NCBI GenBank assembly: GCA_009738435.1
Contig: CP046522.1
Location: forward strand, 527,249-591,248
Origin: Clostridium bovifaecis
GTDB taxonomy: Bacteria; Bacillota; Clostridia; Clostridiales; Clostridiaceae
Direction of reading: 5' to 3'
Length of the DNA stretch: 64,000 nt
The stretch's first letter is position 1, and every line of letters begins with the position of its first letter. The position numbers and the translations under genes are program-made. Below the pieces are notes generated by a model. That model did no database searches. It had not been told where the DNA came from and saw only the letters and a program-made list of their open reading frames with translations. Positions 16,433-25,034 of the stretch are shown one piece after another.

Positions 16433-16980
16433 TTTTCTAGAGGTGGTGTTTCGCAATCACAATCAGGGCAATATGCTACAGTTATTGTAGTTGGTGTAGT
16501 AGTAGGACGGTTATTAGCACCATAAGGAGTTATTGTAATTTCGGCGCCGGCAGGAACACATAGAGGTTGAACTAAGGTTGTGTCGAAGGAACCACTTTGA
16601 CCAGTTTCATTGCCAAAATAATGGCAGAACAGTGTTTCTCCATCAGAAGTTATTGTTACTTTAGCATATGGAACGCTATTACCTTCGCCGATAAATGAAG
16701 CATAAATCTTAGTGATACAAACATTACCATCCTCGGGAATTGTTACTGTAGAAGCACCATTTTGATCGTCACATTGAGAGTTTGCAATACAACAGCATGG
16801 ATTGTTTGCTTCGCCACCAGAGCAAGTACACTCACAAGTACATCCACAAGTACATGTGAATTCCTTTTGTAGTAAGCAACAGCAGCATTTCTTTATTATT
16901 TCTTTTATATCTTGAAGCTCTTGAGCTATTCCATCAACGCCTAAAGGCTTAGGATCATTTTTTTTATTACGCCATAGCAT
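16426..16980 (-). CDS. Cysteine-rich protein of unknown function
   Basis: 184 residues with about 20 cysteines. The N-terminal third has a short charged helix (IAQELQDIKEIIKK) then CCCC, the alternating CTCGCTCECTC and a CCC triplet. The remainder looks beta-rich (STVTIPEDGNVCITKIYASF, YAKVTITSDGETLFCHYF, LCVPAGAEITITPYG) and ends YCPDCDCETPP. It has no signal peptide or membrane segment. I do not recognise the family. Cys clusters followed by a beta domain are reminiscent of spore-coat or exosporium proteins, but that is only a guess. It is monocistronic; GGAGGCGTC lies just before the ATG. Confidence 0.7.
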   Translation of the reverse strand: MLWRNKKNDPKPLGVDGIAQELQDIKEIIKKCCCCLLQKEFTCTCGCTCECTCSGGEANNPCCCIANSQCDDQNGASTVTIPEDGNVCITKIYASFIGEGNSVPYAKVTITSDGETLFCHYFGNETGQSGSFDTTLVQPLCVPAGAEITITPYGANNRPTTTPTTITVAYCPDCDCETPPLENV

Positions 16981-17201
16981 AAAATGACGCCTCCTTAAGT
17001 TATATTTCCATTTGTTTTTGAAAACTAAGCTTTACTCTGATACACTATATATTATGAAACAGGCTATATAAATGTGATGAATAGGGTATATAACATATTT
17101 AGAAAAGACAAGCTATAGAATTTTATGTTGTATAAGTGGTAATATAGATATGTATTATATAATAAGATTTACATAAAGCATGATATGTTAGGGGTGTCCG
17201 A

Positions 17202-17747
17202 ATGAAAAAATATCTAGAGATGTTTGCAGCTTTCTTTAAAATTGGGGCTTTTACCATTGGGGGAGGTTATGCTATGCTCCCTTTGATTGAAAAAGAAGTG
17301 GTAGACAGAAAAATGTGGATAAAAAGGGAAGAATACTTAGATATGATAGCCTTAGCTCAGTCTGCTCCTGGTCCTATTGCAGTTAATACCTCTGTATTTG
17401 TAGGATATAAGGTAGGAGGAATCCCAGGAGTTATTGCTACAACGTTAGGATCAGTTTTGCCATCTTTTATTATAATTTTAGTGATAGCTTCTTTTTTTGT
17501 TGGAATAAAGGATAATCTTGTTGTAGAAAGAGCTTTTAAAGGCATAAGGCCAGCTGTTGTAGCTCTTATAGCAGCACCAGTTATAAACATGAGTAAAAGT
17601 GCGAAAATTAATAGAAAAACTATAGCTATACCTATTGTAGTAGCTCTTTTAGTAGCGTTTGCAAATATAACTCCTATAATAATCATAATAGCTTCAGCGT
17701 TAAGCGGTATTATTTATATGAAGTATATAGGAGGAGAGAAAAAATGA
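17202..17747 (+). CDS. Chromate transporter, first half (short-chain ChrA)
   Basis: 181-residue membrane protein with about five hydrophobic segments. It has the ChrA signature FFKIGAFTIGGGYAMLPLIEKEVV near residue 11 and AQSAPGPIAVNTSVFVGYKVGG. Short-chain CHR proteins are encoded as adjacent pairs that together replace the fused two-domain ChrA. Its stop overlaps the start of the second half by 4 bp. Substrate in anaerobes is not established; chromate or a similar oxyanion is a family-level assignment. Confidence 0.92.
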   Translation: MKKYLEMFAAFFKIGAFTIGGGYAMLPLIEKEVVDRKMWIKREEYLDMIALAQSAPGPIAVNTSVFVGYKVGGIPGVIATTLGSVLPSFIIILVIASFFVGIKDNLVVERAFKGIRPAVVALIAAPVINMSKSAKINRKTIAIPIVVALLVAFANITPIIIIIASALSGIIYMKYIGGEKK

Positions 17748-18262
17748 TATTGTTAAGGTTATTTCTTACTTTTTTTAAGATAGGCCTCTTTAGTTTTGGT
17801 GGGGGCTATGCTATGCTTTCCATGATACAACAAGAAGTAGTAACAGTACATAATTGGGTTGGAACTAAAGAATTTGTTGATATGGTGGCCGTTTCTCAAG
17901 TTACTCCAGGTCCAGTAGCTATAAATATGGCTACTTATGTGGGCTATAAAGTAAACAGTGTAATTGGATCTATATTTGCAACTTTAGGAGTTGTAACCCC
18001 ATCTATAATAATAATGCTTATAATAACTAGATTTTTTGTAAAGTTTAAAAATAATAAGTATGTTGAACATGGATTCTTAGGCTTAAGGCCAGCAACTGTG
18101 GGGCTTGTGGCTGCTGCAGCTATTTTAGTGGCTTATGGATCCTTTACGGATTATAAAAGTATATTGATTTTTGTTGGAGCGTTTATACTTTCATATAAAT
18201 ATAAAGTAGATCCTATACTGATGACCGTCACCGCTGGAATTATAGGGGTGATTATATATTAG
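17744..18262 (+). CDS. Chromate transporter, second half (short-chain ChrA)
   Basis: 172-residue partner of the preceding gene with the same signature, FFKIGLFSFGGGYAMLSMIQQEVV and VSQVTPGPVAINMATYVGYKV, and similar membrane topology. The overlapping ATG shows translational coupling, consistent with heterodimer formation. It is followed by a 330-bp repeat element. Confidence 0.92.
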   Translation: MILLRLFLTFFKIGLFSFGGGYAMLSMIQQEVVTVHNWVGTKEFVDMVAVSQVTPGPVAINMATYVGYKVNSVIGSIFATLGVVTPSIIIMLIITRFFVKFKNNKYVEHGFLGLRPATVGLVAAAAILVAYGSFTDYKSILIFVGAFILSYKYKVDPILMTVTAGIIGVIIY

Positions 18263-18273
18263 GTAAGTATTGG

Positions 18274-18605
18274 AAAAAATTGCGCTGCAATTTTTTTCAG
18301 GTTAGAGGGTAAAGCTTAAGTTAGGTGCTAAAGCCCAAGGTTAGAAATTAGAACAACGTTAGAGTTTAGGAGTTTTAAAGGAATGTTAGAAGGTTAGTAG
18401 TGAAAAAAACTAAAATTTTCAAACTAACTTTCTAACGCTCTAACATCTAATTTGCTTTTCTAACTCTCTAAACTGCTAAACTTTCTAAGCTAAGAAAATA
18501 ACTTTTTCCTAACATTTAACTGCGGCTTTGCCGCCTAACTGGCACTTGAGCCCTAATATAAGAAAATTGTATCGTAATTTTCTTATACGTTAGTGGAATA
18601 AAACC
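18274..18605. repeat. Large GTTAGA-type intergenic element bounded by two palindromes
   Basis: It opens with the palindromic AAAATTGCGCTGCAATTTT (18274-18297) and closes with ATAAGAAAATT-N7-AATTTTCTTAT (18558-18586). Between them, GTTAGA/GTTAGG words dominate the left half (such as GTTAGAAATTAGAAC, GTTAGAAGGTTAGTAG) and their complements the right half (CTAACTTTCTAACGCTCTAAC). It fills the otherwise gene-free 18263-18655. Confidence 0.75.
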
Positions 18606-18655
18606 TAAAGGGTGTGAAATAATAATATTGAAGCCTAAAATAAGGAGGGATTTTT

Positions 18656-18838
18656 ATGAGAATTCAAGAAGGATTAATCCCAACAGTTCTTGGAGCTATA
18701 GTAAGTGGGACTGGGGCTACTATGACTAAAAAGCATATAAGGCCTATGATTGCAGCAGGTATTTTAGGTTTTGGACTAGCACACATAGTCCTTGGTTCAA
18801 TAGACATTGCGCAGCACAGACATGATGGAGAAAAGTAA
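18656..18838 (+). CDS. Small conserved membrane-type protein
   Basis: 60 residues: an amphipathic start (MRIQEGLIPTVLGAIVSG), a basic linker TKKHIRPM, and one hydrophobic helix AAGILGFGLAHIVLGSIDI, ending HRHDGEK. AAGGAGGG lies upstream of the ATG. I recognise the pattern as a small conserved Clostridium protein without known function. It is followed by its own terminator, so it is expressed alone. Confidence 0.65.
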   Translation: MRIQEGLIPTVLGAIVSGTGATMTKKHIRPMIAAGILGFGLAHIVLGSIDIAQHRHDGEK

Positions 18839-18847
18839 TTAAATAGG

Positions 18848-18875
18848 ATGAAGGCACATAGTTGCCTTCATTTTA
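18848..18875 (+). terminator. Terminator of small membrane protein gene
   Basis: ATGAAGGCA / TGCCTTCAT stem followed by TTTTA. Confidence 0.7.
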
Positions 18876-18930
18876 TAATTTATTTTATAATACTATTAAT
18901 AGTAGAATTTTTATAATGAGGGGTAAAGGC

Positions 18931-19326
18931 ATGTTTTTTTTAGGGGTTTTTGGCATTTCAAATAGAGAAAAAGAAATAAGAGATATAAGCAATATAATAT
19001 GTAAAAAGTGTAACTCCATGACTACGTATAAAATGATAAAGACTTATAATATATTTCATATATTTTTTATTCCTATAATCAAATGGAAAGAAAGGTACTA
19101 CCTAAAATCAAGATGTTGTGGCACTATATTTGAAGTACCAGAAGAAGTTGGCAAAAGACTAGAACAAGGTGAAAATGAGTATATAGAAGACAGTCAGCTC
19201 CATGAAGTATATAGCAATTATAGAGAGAAATTCTATGATGATGATCAAATAAGCTGCAGAAGGTGTGGAAACAGAGTGAAATCAGCTTTTACATACTGCC
19301 CAAATTGTGGGGAAAAGCTTAAATAG
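18931..19326 (+). CDS. Zinc-ribbon protein
   Basis: 131-residue protein with two metal-binding-looking regions: CKKCNSMTTYKM with SRCCGTIFEVP (about residues 25-72), and a C-terminal zinc ribbon CRRCGNRVKSAFTYCPNCGEKL. A hydrophobic NIFHIFFIPIIKW lies between the first cysteine pairs. ATG 18931 is preferred because GAGGGGT lies 6 bp upstream. Function unknown; it is a conserved small zinc-ribbon type of Clostridia. Confidence 0.7.
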   Translation: MFFLGVFGISNREKEIRDISNIICKKCNSMTTYKMIKTYNIFHIFFIPIIKWKERYYLKSRCCGTIFEVPEEVGKRLEQGENEYIEDSQLHEVYSNYREKFYDDDQISCRRCGNRVKSAFTYCPNCGEKLK

Positions 19327-19433
19327 AAATATAAAAAATAACTGCATGTCTTCAATAGACACAGACAAACTGAAGTGATATAATTACACTGGTTTTAAAT
19401 AACGTCATAATTTAGCACTAGAGGAGAGGCAAT

Positions 19434-19967
19434 ATGAGAAGGGTAATTATGTTAATATCACTTACATTTTTGCTTTTAGGATGTACAGCTAGTAAAGTAA
19501 GTTCTCCTAATGAAAATATAAAAGAAAATGAGCCTATACTAGAGCCTATATTAAAAAAGCAGCAGTATAGTTTTGGTCCTATGGCAGATATATCTAAAAT
19601 AGATGATAAAACTAAGCAAGATCTTCAGGACCAATTAGATAGATTAGGAGATCCGCCTAAGGATAGGGTAACATTCAACGAGATAAGTGCATTTTATGAT
19701 GAGGAAGGTTCCTTGGTTGTAGATTTATTTATTCGTAATGGCTATTCTTACCCGGTATTTAATTTAGAGGCTACTTTAGATATAATAGAAAATGGTAAGA
19801 TCATTGCATCAGCGCCTTTTAGTTTTATAGTACAGGATTTTGGAGAGCTACCTTCAAATACTTCAAGACCATGGACTATTTTGTATTATCCAGAGGATGT
19901 GAAAAATAAGCAGGGCGAGCTTATTAAATATGATATAAAGGTTAGTAATCTCCAGTATGAATATTAA
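19434..19967 (+). CDS. Lipoprotein of unknown function
   Basis: 177 residues. The N-terminus MRRVIMLISLTFLLLGCTAS is a lipoprotein signal peptide with lipobox LLGC, so the mature protein is anchored outside the membrane. The rest has a beta-sandwich-like pattern (GSLVVDLFIRNGYSYPVFNLEATLDIIENG, PWTILYYPEDV). I recognise no family. GAGGAGAGG precedes the ATG, and the stop is 23 bp before the oxidoreductase start. Confidence 0.7.
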   Translation: MRRVIMLISLTFLLLGCTASKVSSPNENIKENEPILEPILKKQQYSFGPMADISKIDDKTKQDLQDQLDRLGDPPKDRVTFNEISAFYDEEGSLVVDLFIRNGYSYPVFNLEATLDIIENGKIIASAPFSFIVQDFGELPSNTSRPWTILYYPEDVKNKQGELIKYDIKVSNLQYEY

Positions 19968-19989
19968 GCTATGCAAATGGGGGGATCAA

Positions 19990-20979
19990 ATGCATAAATA
20001 CGATGTAGCTATAGTTGGTGGAGGACCTGCAGGGCTTGCAGCAGCCATAAGAGTTAAAGAATGTGGAGTTGATAAGGTTATAATCTTAGAAAGAGAAGAT
20101 TCTCTTGGGGGGATATTAAATCAATGCATACATAGTGGGTTTGGTGAGAAAACATTTGGAGAAGAGGTAACGGGTCCTGAGTATGCTGAGAAGTTTATAA
20201 GACAAATTAGGCAGATGGGGATAGAATATAAATTAAATACAACTGTATTTGATTTTAGCAGAAATAAGGTGTTATGGGCAGTTAATGAAAAAGATGGAGT
20301 AATGGAGATAGAATCAAAGTCTGTAATTTTAGCTACTGGATGTAGAGAAAAGCCAAGAGGAGCTATAAACATAGCAGGAAGTAAGAGTGCAGGGATATAT
20401 ACTGCAGGAATGGTACAGAAGTTTGTGAATTTAGAAGGATATATGCCTGGAAAAGAAGTAGTCGTGCTAGGTTCGGGAAATATAGCTCTTGTTATGGCAA
20501 GAAGGCTTATTTTAGAGGGAGCAAAAGTTAAGGCTGTTGTAGAGATTATGCCTAACATTAAAGCTTCTGAAAAATATGAAGCAGATTGCTTAGAAGACTT
20601 TGATATACCATTAAGATTATCTCATACGGTGATAGATTTGAAGGGAAAAGATAGAGTTGAGGGAGTTACAATTGCTAAGGTTGATGACGATAAGAAGCCT
20701 ATAGAGGGAACGGAGGAATATATCACCTGTGACACGATTTTATTATCTGTGGAAATTTCGCCAGATAATGAATTAGTAAAAAGGGCTAAAATTAAGATTT
20801 CTCAAGAAACAAGAGGTCCAGAAGTAAATGAGGAAATGGAAACGGATTTAGAAGGAGTATATGCCTGTGGAGATTTACTATATGCACATGGTAGAGTAGA
20901 TGGTATAACTCTCGAAGGATATAAAGCTGGAGAAAATGCAGCTAACTACATTAAGTTTAATTATGATAAAAAGGCCTAG
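19990..20979 (+). CDS. FAD-dependent pyridine nucleotide-disulfide-type oxidoreductase
   Basis: 329-residue two-dinucleotide-fold flavoprotein. FAD site VAIVGGGPAGLAAAIRVKECG at the N-terminus; NAD(P) site VVVLGSGNIALVMARRLILEGA near residue 160; C-terminal FAD motif GVYACGDLLYAHGRVDGITLEG. No redox-active CxxC is present in the thioredoxin-reductase position. Similar proteins accompany glycerol-3-phosphate dehydrogenase in some operons, but here it stands after the lipoprotein gene, so the substrate is unknown. ATG 19990 has GGGGGGA upstream. Confidence 0.8.
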   Translation: MHKYDVAIVGGGPAGLAAAIRVKECGVDKVIILEREDSLGGILNQCIHSGFGEKTFGEEVTGPEYAEKFIRQIRQMGIEYKLNTTVFDFSRNKVLWAVNEKDGVMEIESKSVILATGCREKPRGAINIAGSKSAGIYTAGMVQKFVNLEGYMPGKEVVVLGSGNIALVMARRLILEGAKVKAVVEIMPNIKASEKYEADCLEDFDIPLRLSHTVIDLKGKDRVEGVTIAKVDDDKKPIEGTEEYITCDTILLSVEISPDNELVKRAKIKISQETRGPEVNEEMETDLEGVYACGDLLYAHGRVDGITLEGYKAGENAANYIKFNYDKKA

Positions 20980-21000
20980 GGAAGATTCCTTAGGCCTTTT
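20969..21000. terminator. Bidirectional terminator
   Basis: AAAAGGCCTAGGGAA and TTCCTTAGGCCTTTT form a stem with A/T ends on both sides, between convergent genes. Confidence 0.75.
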
Positions 21001-21622
21001 AAAATAGTTTCTTAAAACAAGATCTACATATTAATGTTTTACCTTTATTTGCAGAAATAATCTCCTCTTGCTTTACTATAGGCTTTCCGCAAACTTCGCA
21101 AATATGAGTAGATTTTTCTATGGGTTTAGGTGTAATGGCTTTTAATCCTTGAGATTTTTTATTGGATGGAGGAGTGTACTCTATTGGTTCACAGTAGGAT
21201 TCTCTATGATGAATATCGTAATTCATGTAATATGTGCTTTCTCCAAAAAGCTCCAATTCAAATCGAGGATCTTTAGAATCATAAAATTCTTCAATTATAA
21301 GCCTTCTAATTTGAGCATCGTTTATAATGATTCCGCTTTTTTCAATTCCATCAAAAATGCTTTTAGGTATATTGGTTGTATCAGGATGCCTTTTTCTACT
21401 CTTATAATAAACCTTTAAGATTGCGACCAGTGACTCTGTAAGAACTACATTAGGATTTTGAAGCCTTGCAGAATAAGCTATCTCTTCTTCGTATAAAGCA
21501 TATCTATCGTGATACTTACCAGAGTTGTAAGGTAAAATAGACCTTCCATTTAGGTTGGAAAGTTTAAAGTTTGATTTTGAAATAGGAGAACCTTTTACAA
21601 CTATTTTTGCATAAGCTTTAAT
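20999..21622 (-). CDS. RusA-like nuclease-fold protein with C-terminal zinc ribbon, start uncertain
   Basis: About 205 residues. The central segment HPDTTNIPKSIFDGIEKSGIIINDAQIRRL matches the RusA Holliday-junction resolvase pattern of spaced acidic residues, Asn and Lys. The C-terminus carries CEVCGKPI...CRSC, a zinc-ribbon-like CxxC pair. The frame stays open to a TTG at 21733, but that part is translated repeat DNA. A TATAAT box at 21657-21662 would start transcription inside the open frame. Homology-like sequence begins at IKAYAKIVVKG, where only ATA/ATT codons follow an AAAGGGG site. I place the start there provisionally; it may use a rare ATT/ATA codon or be damaged. Confidence 0.6.
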   Translation of the reverse strand: MKAYAKIVVKGSPISKSNFKLSNLNGRSILPYNSGKYHDRYALYEEEIAYSARLQNPNVVLTESLVAILKVYYKSRKRHPDTTNIPKSIFDGIEKSGIIINDAQIRRLIIEEFYDSKDPRFELELFGESTYYMNYDIHHRESYCEPIEYTPPSNKKSQGLKAITPKPIEKSTHICEVCGKPIVKQEEIISANKGKTLICRSCFKKLF

Positions 21623-21670
21623 TATATCAACCCCTTTTTTTCTAGAGTCAGCTAATATTATAACACAGAA

Positions 21671-21775
21671 GGGTAGGTTAGGAAAACAAGTTAGAGTGTT
21701 AGATGTTAGGTTATTAGAATCGTTCCGCTCCAAACTTCTAACTAGTAAGTGAAACTTGCTAATAGTTTGGGGGTA
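21671..21775. repeat. GTTAGA-type intergenic element
   Basis: Words GGTAGGTTAGG, GTTAGAGTGTTAGATGTTAGG on the left; CAAACTTCTAACTAG and a second inverted pair CTAGTAAGTGAAACTTGCTAATAG on the right. It sits in the divergent RusA-like/tsaD region and extends the apparent RusA-like frame. Confidence 0.6.
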
Positions 21776-21841
21776 GGGTATAATTATTTCTGAAATTTGT
21801 CTATAATATAATTATGCTGTAAATGCGAAAGAGGGAATACC

Positions 21842-22867
21842 ATGAATGAAGATATAAAAATTCTTGCTATAGAGACTAGCTGTGATGAAACAGCTGCAGC
21901 AGTGGTGGTCAATGGAAGAGAAGTGTTATCAAATATAATATCATCACAGATAGATATTCATACTAAGTTTGGCGGAGTAGTGCCTGAAGTAGCCTCGAGA
22001 AAGCATATCGAAGCTATAGGGTTAGTAGTAGAAGATGCTTTAGCCAAGGCTGATACTGAATTACAAGATATAGATGCTATAGCTGTTACCTATGGGCCAG
22101 GGCTTGTAGGAGCGTTACTAGTTGGAGTCCAATACGCCAAAGGGCTTTCCTATGGATTAAAGAAGCCTTTAATAGGGGTAAATCATATAGAAGGACATAT
22201 AAGTGCTAATTTCATACAATATAAAGATTTAGAGCCCCCTTTTGTTTGTCTTGTAGTTTCTGGAGGACACACTTTTGTAGTATATATGAAAGACTATGGA
22301 GATTTTGAAGTATTGGGACAAACAAGAGATGATGCGGCAGGAGAAGCTTTCGATAAAGTAGCTAGGGCTATAGGATTGGGATATCCTGGAGGACCTAAGA
22401 TAGATAAAGTATCCAGAGAAGGAAATAAGGAAGCTATAGCATTTCCGAGAGCAAATTTTCACGATAAAGATTCTTTAGATTTTTCTTTTAGTGGAATAAA
22501 ATCAGCGGTACTTAATTACCTTAATAAAATGAATATGAAGGAAGAAGAAATAAATAAAGCAGATATAGCAGCGTCATTTCAAAAGGCTGTAGTAGATGTG
22601 TTAGTTGACAACGCATTAAAGGCTTGTCGTCTTAAAAAAGTAGATAAAATAGCTATAGCTGGCGGTGTAGCTTCTAATTCTCATTTAAGAGAAGCGATGA
22701 TGCAAGAAGGAAGAAAAAATGGTATAAAGGTTTTGTTTCCAGATCCGATTTTATGTACAGATAATGCAGCCATGATAGGAAGTGCAGCATATTTTGAGTT
22801 CTTAAAAGGGAGAAAAGCACATCTGGAATTAAATGCTATACCTAACTTGAAGTTAGGGGAAAGATAA
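21842..22867 (+). CDS. tsaD: tRNA N6-adenosine threonylcarbamoyltransferase TsaD
   Basis: 341-residue ASKHA-fold enzyme that transfers the threonylcarbamoyl group to A37 of tRNA with TsaB/TsaE. It begins [16 protein letters not shown] and shows the metal-binding [10 protein letters not shown], the phosphate loop [39 protein letters not shown] and [12 protein letters not shown]. Family length is normal. It is separate from the tsaE-tsaB-rimI cluster 7 kb away on the opposite strand. Confidence 0.96.
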   Translation: MNEDIKILAIETSCDETAAAVVVNGREVLSNIISSQIDIHTKFGGVVPEVASRKHIEAIGLVVEDALAKADTELQDIDAIAVTYGPGLVGALLVGVQYAKGLSYGLKKPLIGVNHIEGHISANFIQYKDLEPPFVCLVVSGGHTFVVYMKDYGDFEVLGQTRDDAAGEAFDKVARAIGLGYPGGPKIDKVSREGNKEAIAFPRANFHDKDSLDFSFSGIKSAVLNYLNKMNMKEEEINKADIAASFQKAVVDVLVDNALKACRLKKVDKIAIAGGVASNSHLREAMMQEGRKNGIKVLFPDPILCTDNAAMIGSAAYFEFLKGRKAHLELNAIPNLKLGER

Positions 22868-22874
22868 TAGTAAG

Positions 22875-22913
22875 AGTAATAAGTCAATATTATGGTGGCT
22901 TATTACTTTTTTT
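22875..22913 (+). terminator. tsaD terminator
   Basis: AGTAATAAG / CTTATTACT stem followed by a long T-run. Confidence 0.75.
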
Positions 22914-23362
22914 ATGCTGATAAATAGCATGATAGGTACTTATGAATAAGCTATTAAAATATACAACTAAGTTATCTGTTTTATGCGTTAATGGATAAAA
23001 TAAAAAATGAAAGTGTATAAAATTCATATTGCATTTTACAGAAGAATGATATATAATAAAAAATAAAAATGCATGAATAAATATGTATAATTTATATAAA
23101 ATTGATATAGAGCATAAAAATGGAAATAACGATCATGGGTTTACATATTGTTTTTTTTATATAAAACAAAGAGCTTTATTGATAGTATAGTATAAGATAT
23201 AAAAAAAATTAATTATTTTAAAAATAGGGGCTTATAGAAAAATGATTTTTCATTATCTAAGAAAGTAGCAGATATATACAAATATATGTAATTTGATAGA
23301 ATGTGAAATTTTAGACAATTGAATTATTTGATATTTATATTGCAAAAAGGGGGAATATAATT
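22914..23362 (+). other. AT-rich leader region of the Opp operon
   Basis: About 450 bp without a convincing gene. It is extremely AT-rich with several TATAAT-like boxes (for example near 23085 and 23190), but I could not choose one promoter. I see no T-box or riboswitch core. GGGGGAA before the ATG at 23363 is the only clear signal. Confidence 0.4.
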
Positions 23363-24946
23363 ATGAAGAAAAAGCTGTTAATAGCAGCGCTTGCATCTGT
23401 TTTTGCCTTAACATCTCTATTAAGTGGGTGTGGAAGTAAAAATAGTACAGCAACTAATGGGGCAAAACAAGAACAAAGTAAATCGCCAAAGACACTAATA
23501 TTTGCACAAGGGTCAGACCCAAGAGGTTTAGATCCTGCATTTGTAGATGATGGTGAATCTGCAAAAATAATTGTAAATGTATTTGATGGATTATTAAAGT
23601 ACAAGAAAGATTCAACAGAATTAGAACCAGCTTTAGCGACAGAGTGGGAAATAAGTAAGGATGGAAAGGAATATACTTTTAAGTTGCGTCAAGGCGTAAA
23701 ATTCCATGATGGAACAGACTTTAATGCTGAGGCAGTTAAGTTTAGTATAGATAGGCAATTGCCACCAAGCAGGACTGATGATATGCCATATGCATCTTTT
23801 ACTTTCGGTCCAGTTGACAAGGTAGAAGTGGTAGATACTTATACAGTAAAGGTTACTTTGAAAGAACCTTATACTCCATTTCTTTCAAATCTAGCTATGG
23901 CACTTGCTGCTCCAATAGTAAGCCCTACAGCTGTTAAAAAATATGGAGACAAGTTTATTGAAAATCCAGTGGGAACAGGGGCTTTTAAATTTGTAAAATG
24001 GGATAAAGGACAATCGGTAACCCTTGAGAAGAATAACGAGTATTGGGGAGAAAAAGCAAAAGTAGATAAGGTAGTTTTTCAATTCACAAAGGAGAACTCA
24101 GTAAGAGCAACACAGCTTATGACAGGGGCTGTAGATATTATAGATGGTGTAGATGCTAGCAATGTAGCTGAGATAGAGAAGTCAGGAGCGAAGATGTTCT
24201 TAGAACAAGGAATGAATATAAACTATATGGCATTCAATACTTCAAGAGCTCCATTTAATGACCCTAAACTTAGAGAGGCAATTAGTTATGCTATAGACAG
24301 AAATGAACTTGTTAAATTCTTGTACCAAGGTTATGCAGAGATTGCTAATAGCCAGATGCCAAGCTTTATACCAGGATTTAATGATAAGGTTAAACCTTAT
24401 GAATATAATCCAGAAAAGGCTAAAGCTATGTTAAAAGAATTAGGAAAAGAGAATTTAGAAATCAAGATTATAGCATATTCTAACCCAAGACCATACAATG
24501 CAGTAGGACCAAAGCTAGCTGAATCTATTCAAGCATATTTACTAAAGGTAGGAATTAAATCTAAAATAGATGTTTACCAATGGACAGAGTATAAAGAAAA
24601 AGCAGCGCAAGGAGAAGGAGACATTATGTTCTATGGATGGAATGGAGATAATGGAGATGCCGATAATTTCTTATCATTGCTTGATTCAAATGAAATTGCA
24701 TCTACTTTAAATGTAGCTAAGTACAAAAATGAACAGGTAGATAAGTTGCTTAAAGATGCTAGAAAAATTCCAAATGGACCAGAAAGAGAAAAAACATATA
24801 AGGATATTCAAGATATATTAGCTAAGGATGCACCATGGCTTCCGATTTCAAGTGCTAAGAGTATGGCTGCATATTCTGCTAAAGTAAAAGGTTTTATTTA
24901 TCATCCAACTGGTGTTGTATTCCTAAATCAAGTTGATAAAGAGTAA
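23363..24946 (+). CDS. ABC transporter substrate-binding lipoprotein, family 5
   Basis: 527-residue extracytoplasmic solute-binding protein of the peptide/nickel/opine family (SBP_bac_5). A lipoprotein signal with lipobox LLSGCGSK is followed by LDPAFVDDGESAKIIVNVFDGLLKY, the LRQGVKFHDGTDFNAEAVKFS family motif and GTGAFKFVKWDKGQSVTLEKN. It is first of five genes encoding a full Opp/Dpp-type importer. A hairpin after the stop probably makes this gene more abundant than the permeases. Substrate class (di/oligopeptide or other) cannot be fixed from sequence. Confidence 0.92.
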   Translation: MKKKLLIAALASVFALTSLLSGCGSKNSTATNGAKQEQSKSPKTLIFAQGSDPRGLDPAFVDDGESAKIIVNVFDGLLKYKKDSTELEPALATEWEISKDGKEYTFKLRQGVKFHDGTDFNAEAVKFSIDRQLPPSRTDDMPYASFTFGPVDKVEVVDTYTVKVTLKEPYTPFLSNLAMALAAPIVSPTAVKKYGDKFIENPVGTGAFKFVKWDKGQSVTLEKNNEYWGEKAKVDKVVFQFTKENSVRATQLMTGAVDIIDGVDASNVAEIEKSGAKMFLEQGMNINYMAFNTSRAPFNDPKLREAISYAIDRNELVKFLYQGYAEIANSQMPSFIPGFNDKVKPYEYNPEKAKAMLKELGKENLEIKIIAYSNPRPYNAVGPKLAESIQAYLLKVGIKSKIDVYQWTEYKEKAAQGEGDIMFYGWNGDNGDADNFLSLLDSNEIASTLNVAKYKNEQVDKLLKDARKIPNGPEREKTYKDIQDILAKDAPWLPISSAKSMAAYSAKVKGFIYHPTGVVFLNQVDKE

Positions 24947-24963
24947 GTCAATTGCTAAAGATT

Positions 24964-25001
24964 AGAAAATGGAAACCCTTTAGGGTTTTCCATTTTCTTT
25001 A
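24964..25001 (+). terminator. Internal hairpin between binding protein and permease
   Basis: AGAAAATGGAAACCC pairs with GGGTTTTCCATTTTCT (one bulge) followed by TT. Likely partial terminator or mRNA-stabilising stem giving excess binding protein. Confidence 0.6.
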
Positions 25002-25034
25002 TATGTCTAGATGAAGTTTAGAGGGGGCGTTTTT

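Noticed and set aside
18274..18605. CRISPR array
   Set aside because: Repeated words are short, degenerate and irregularly spaced, with inverted halves; there are no constant-length spacers and no cas genes.
20121..20558. 145-codon antisense frame within the FAD oxidoreductase gene
   Set aside because: Shadow frame; the sense strand has complete FAD and NAD motifs.
23300..23330. CodY box upstream of the Opp operon (AATTTTAGACAATT)
   Set aside because: Only the first half agrees with AATTTTCWGAAAATT; too weak in such AT-rich DNA.
22914..23362. T-box or other riboswitch before the Opp operon
   Set aside because: No T-box core, aptamer motif or terminator/antiterminator pair found in this AT-rich stretch.
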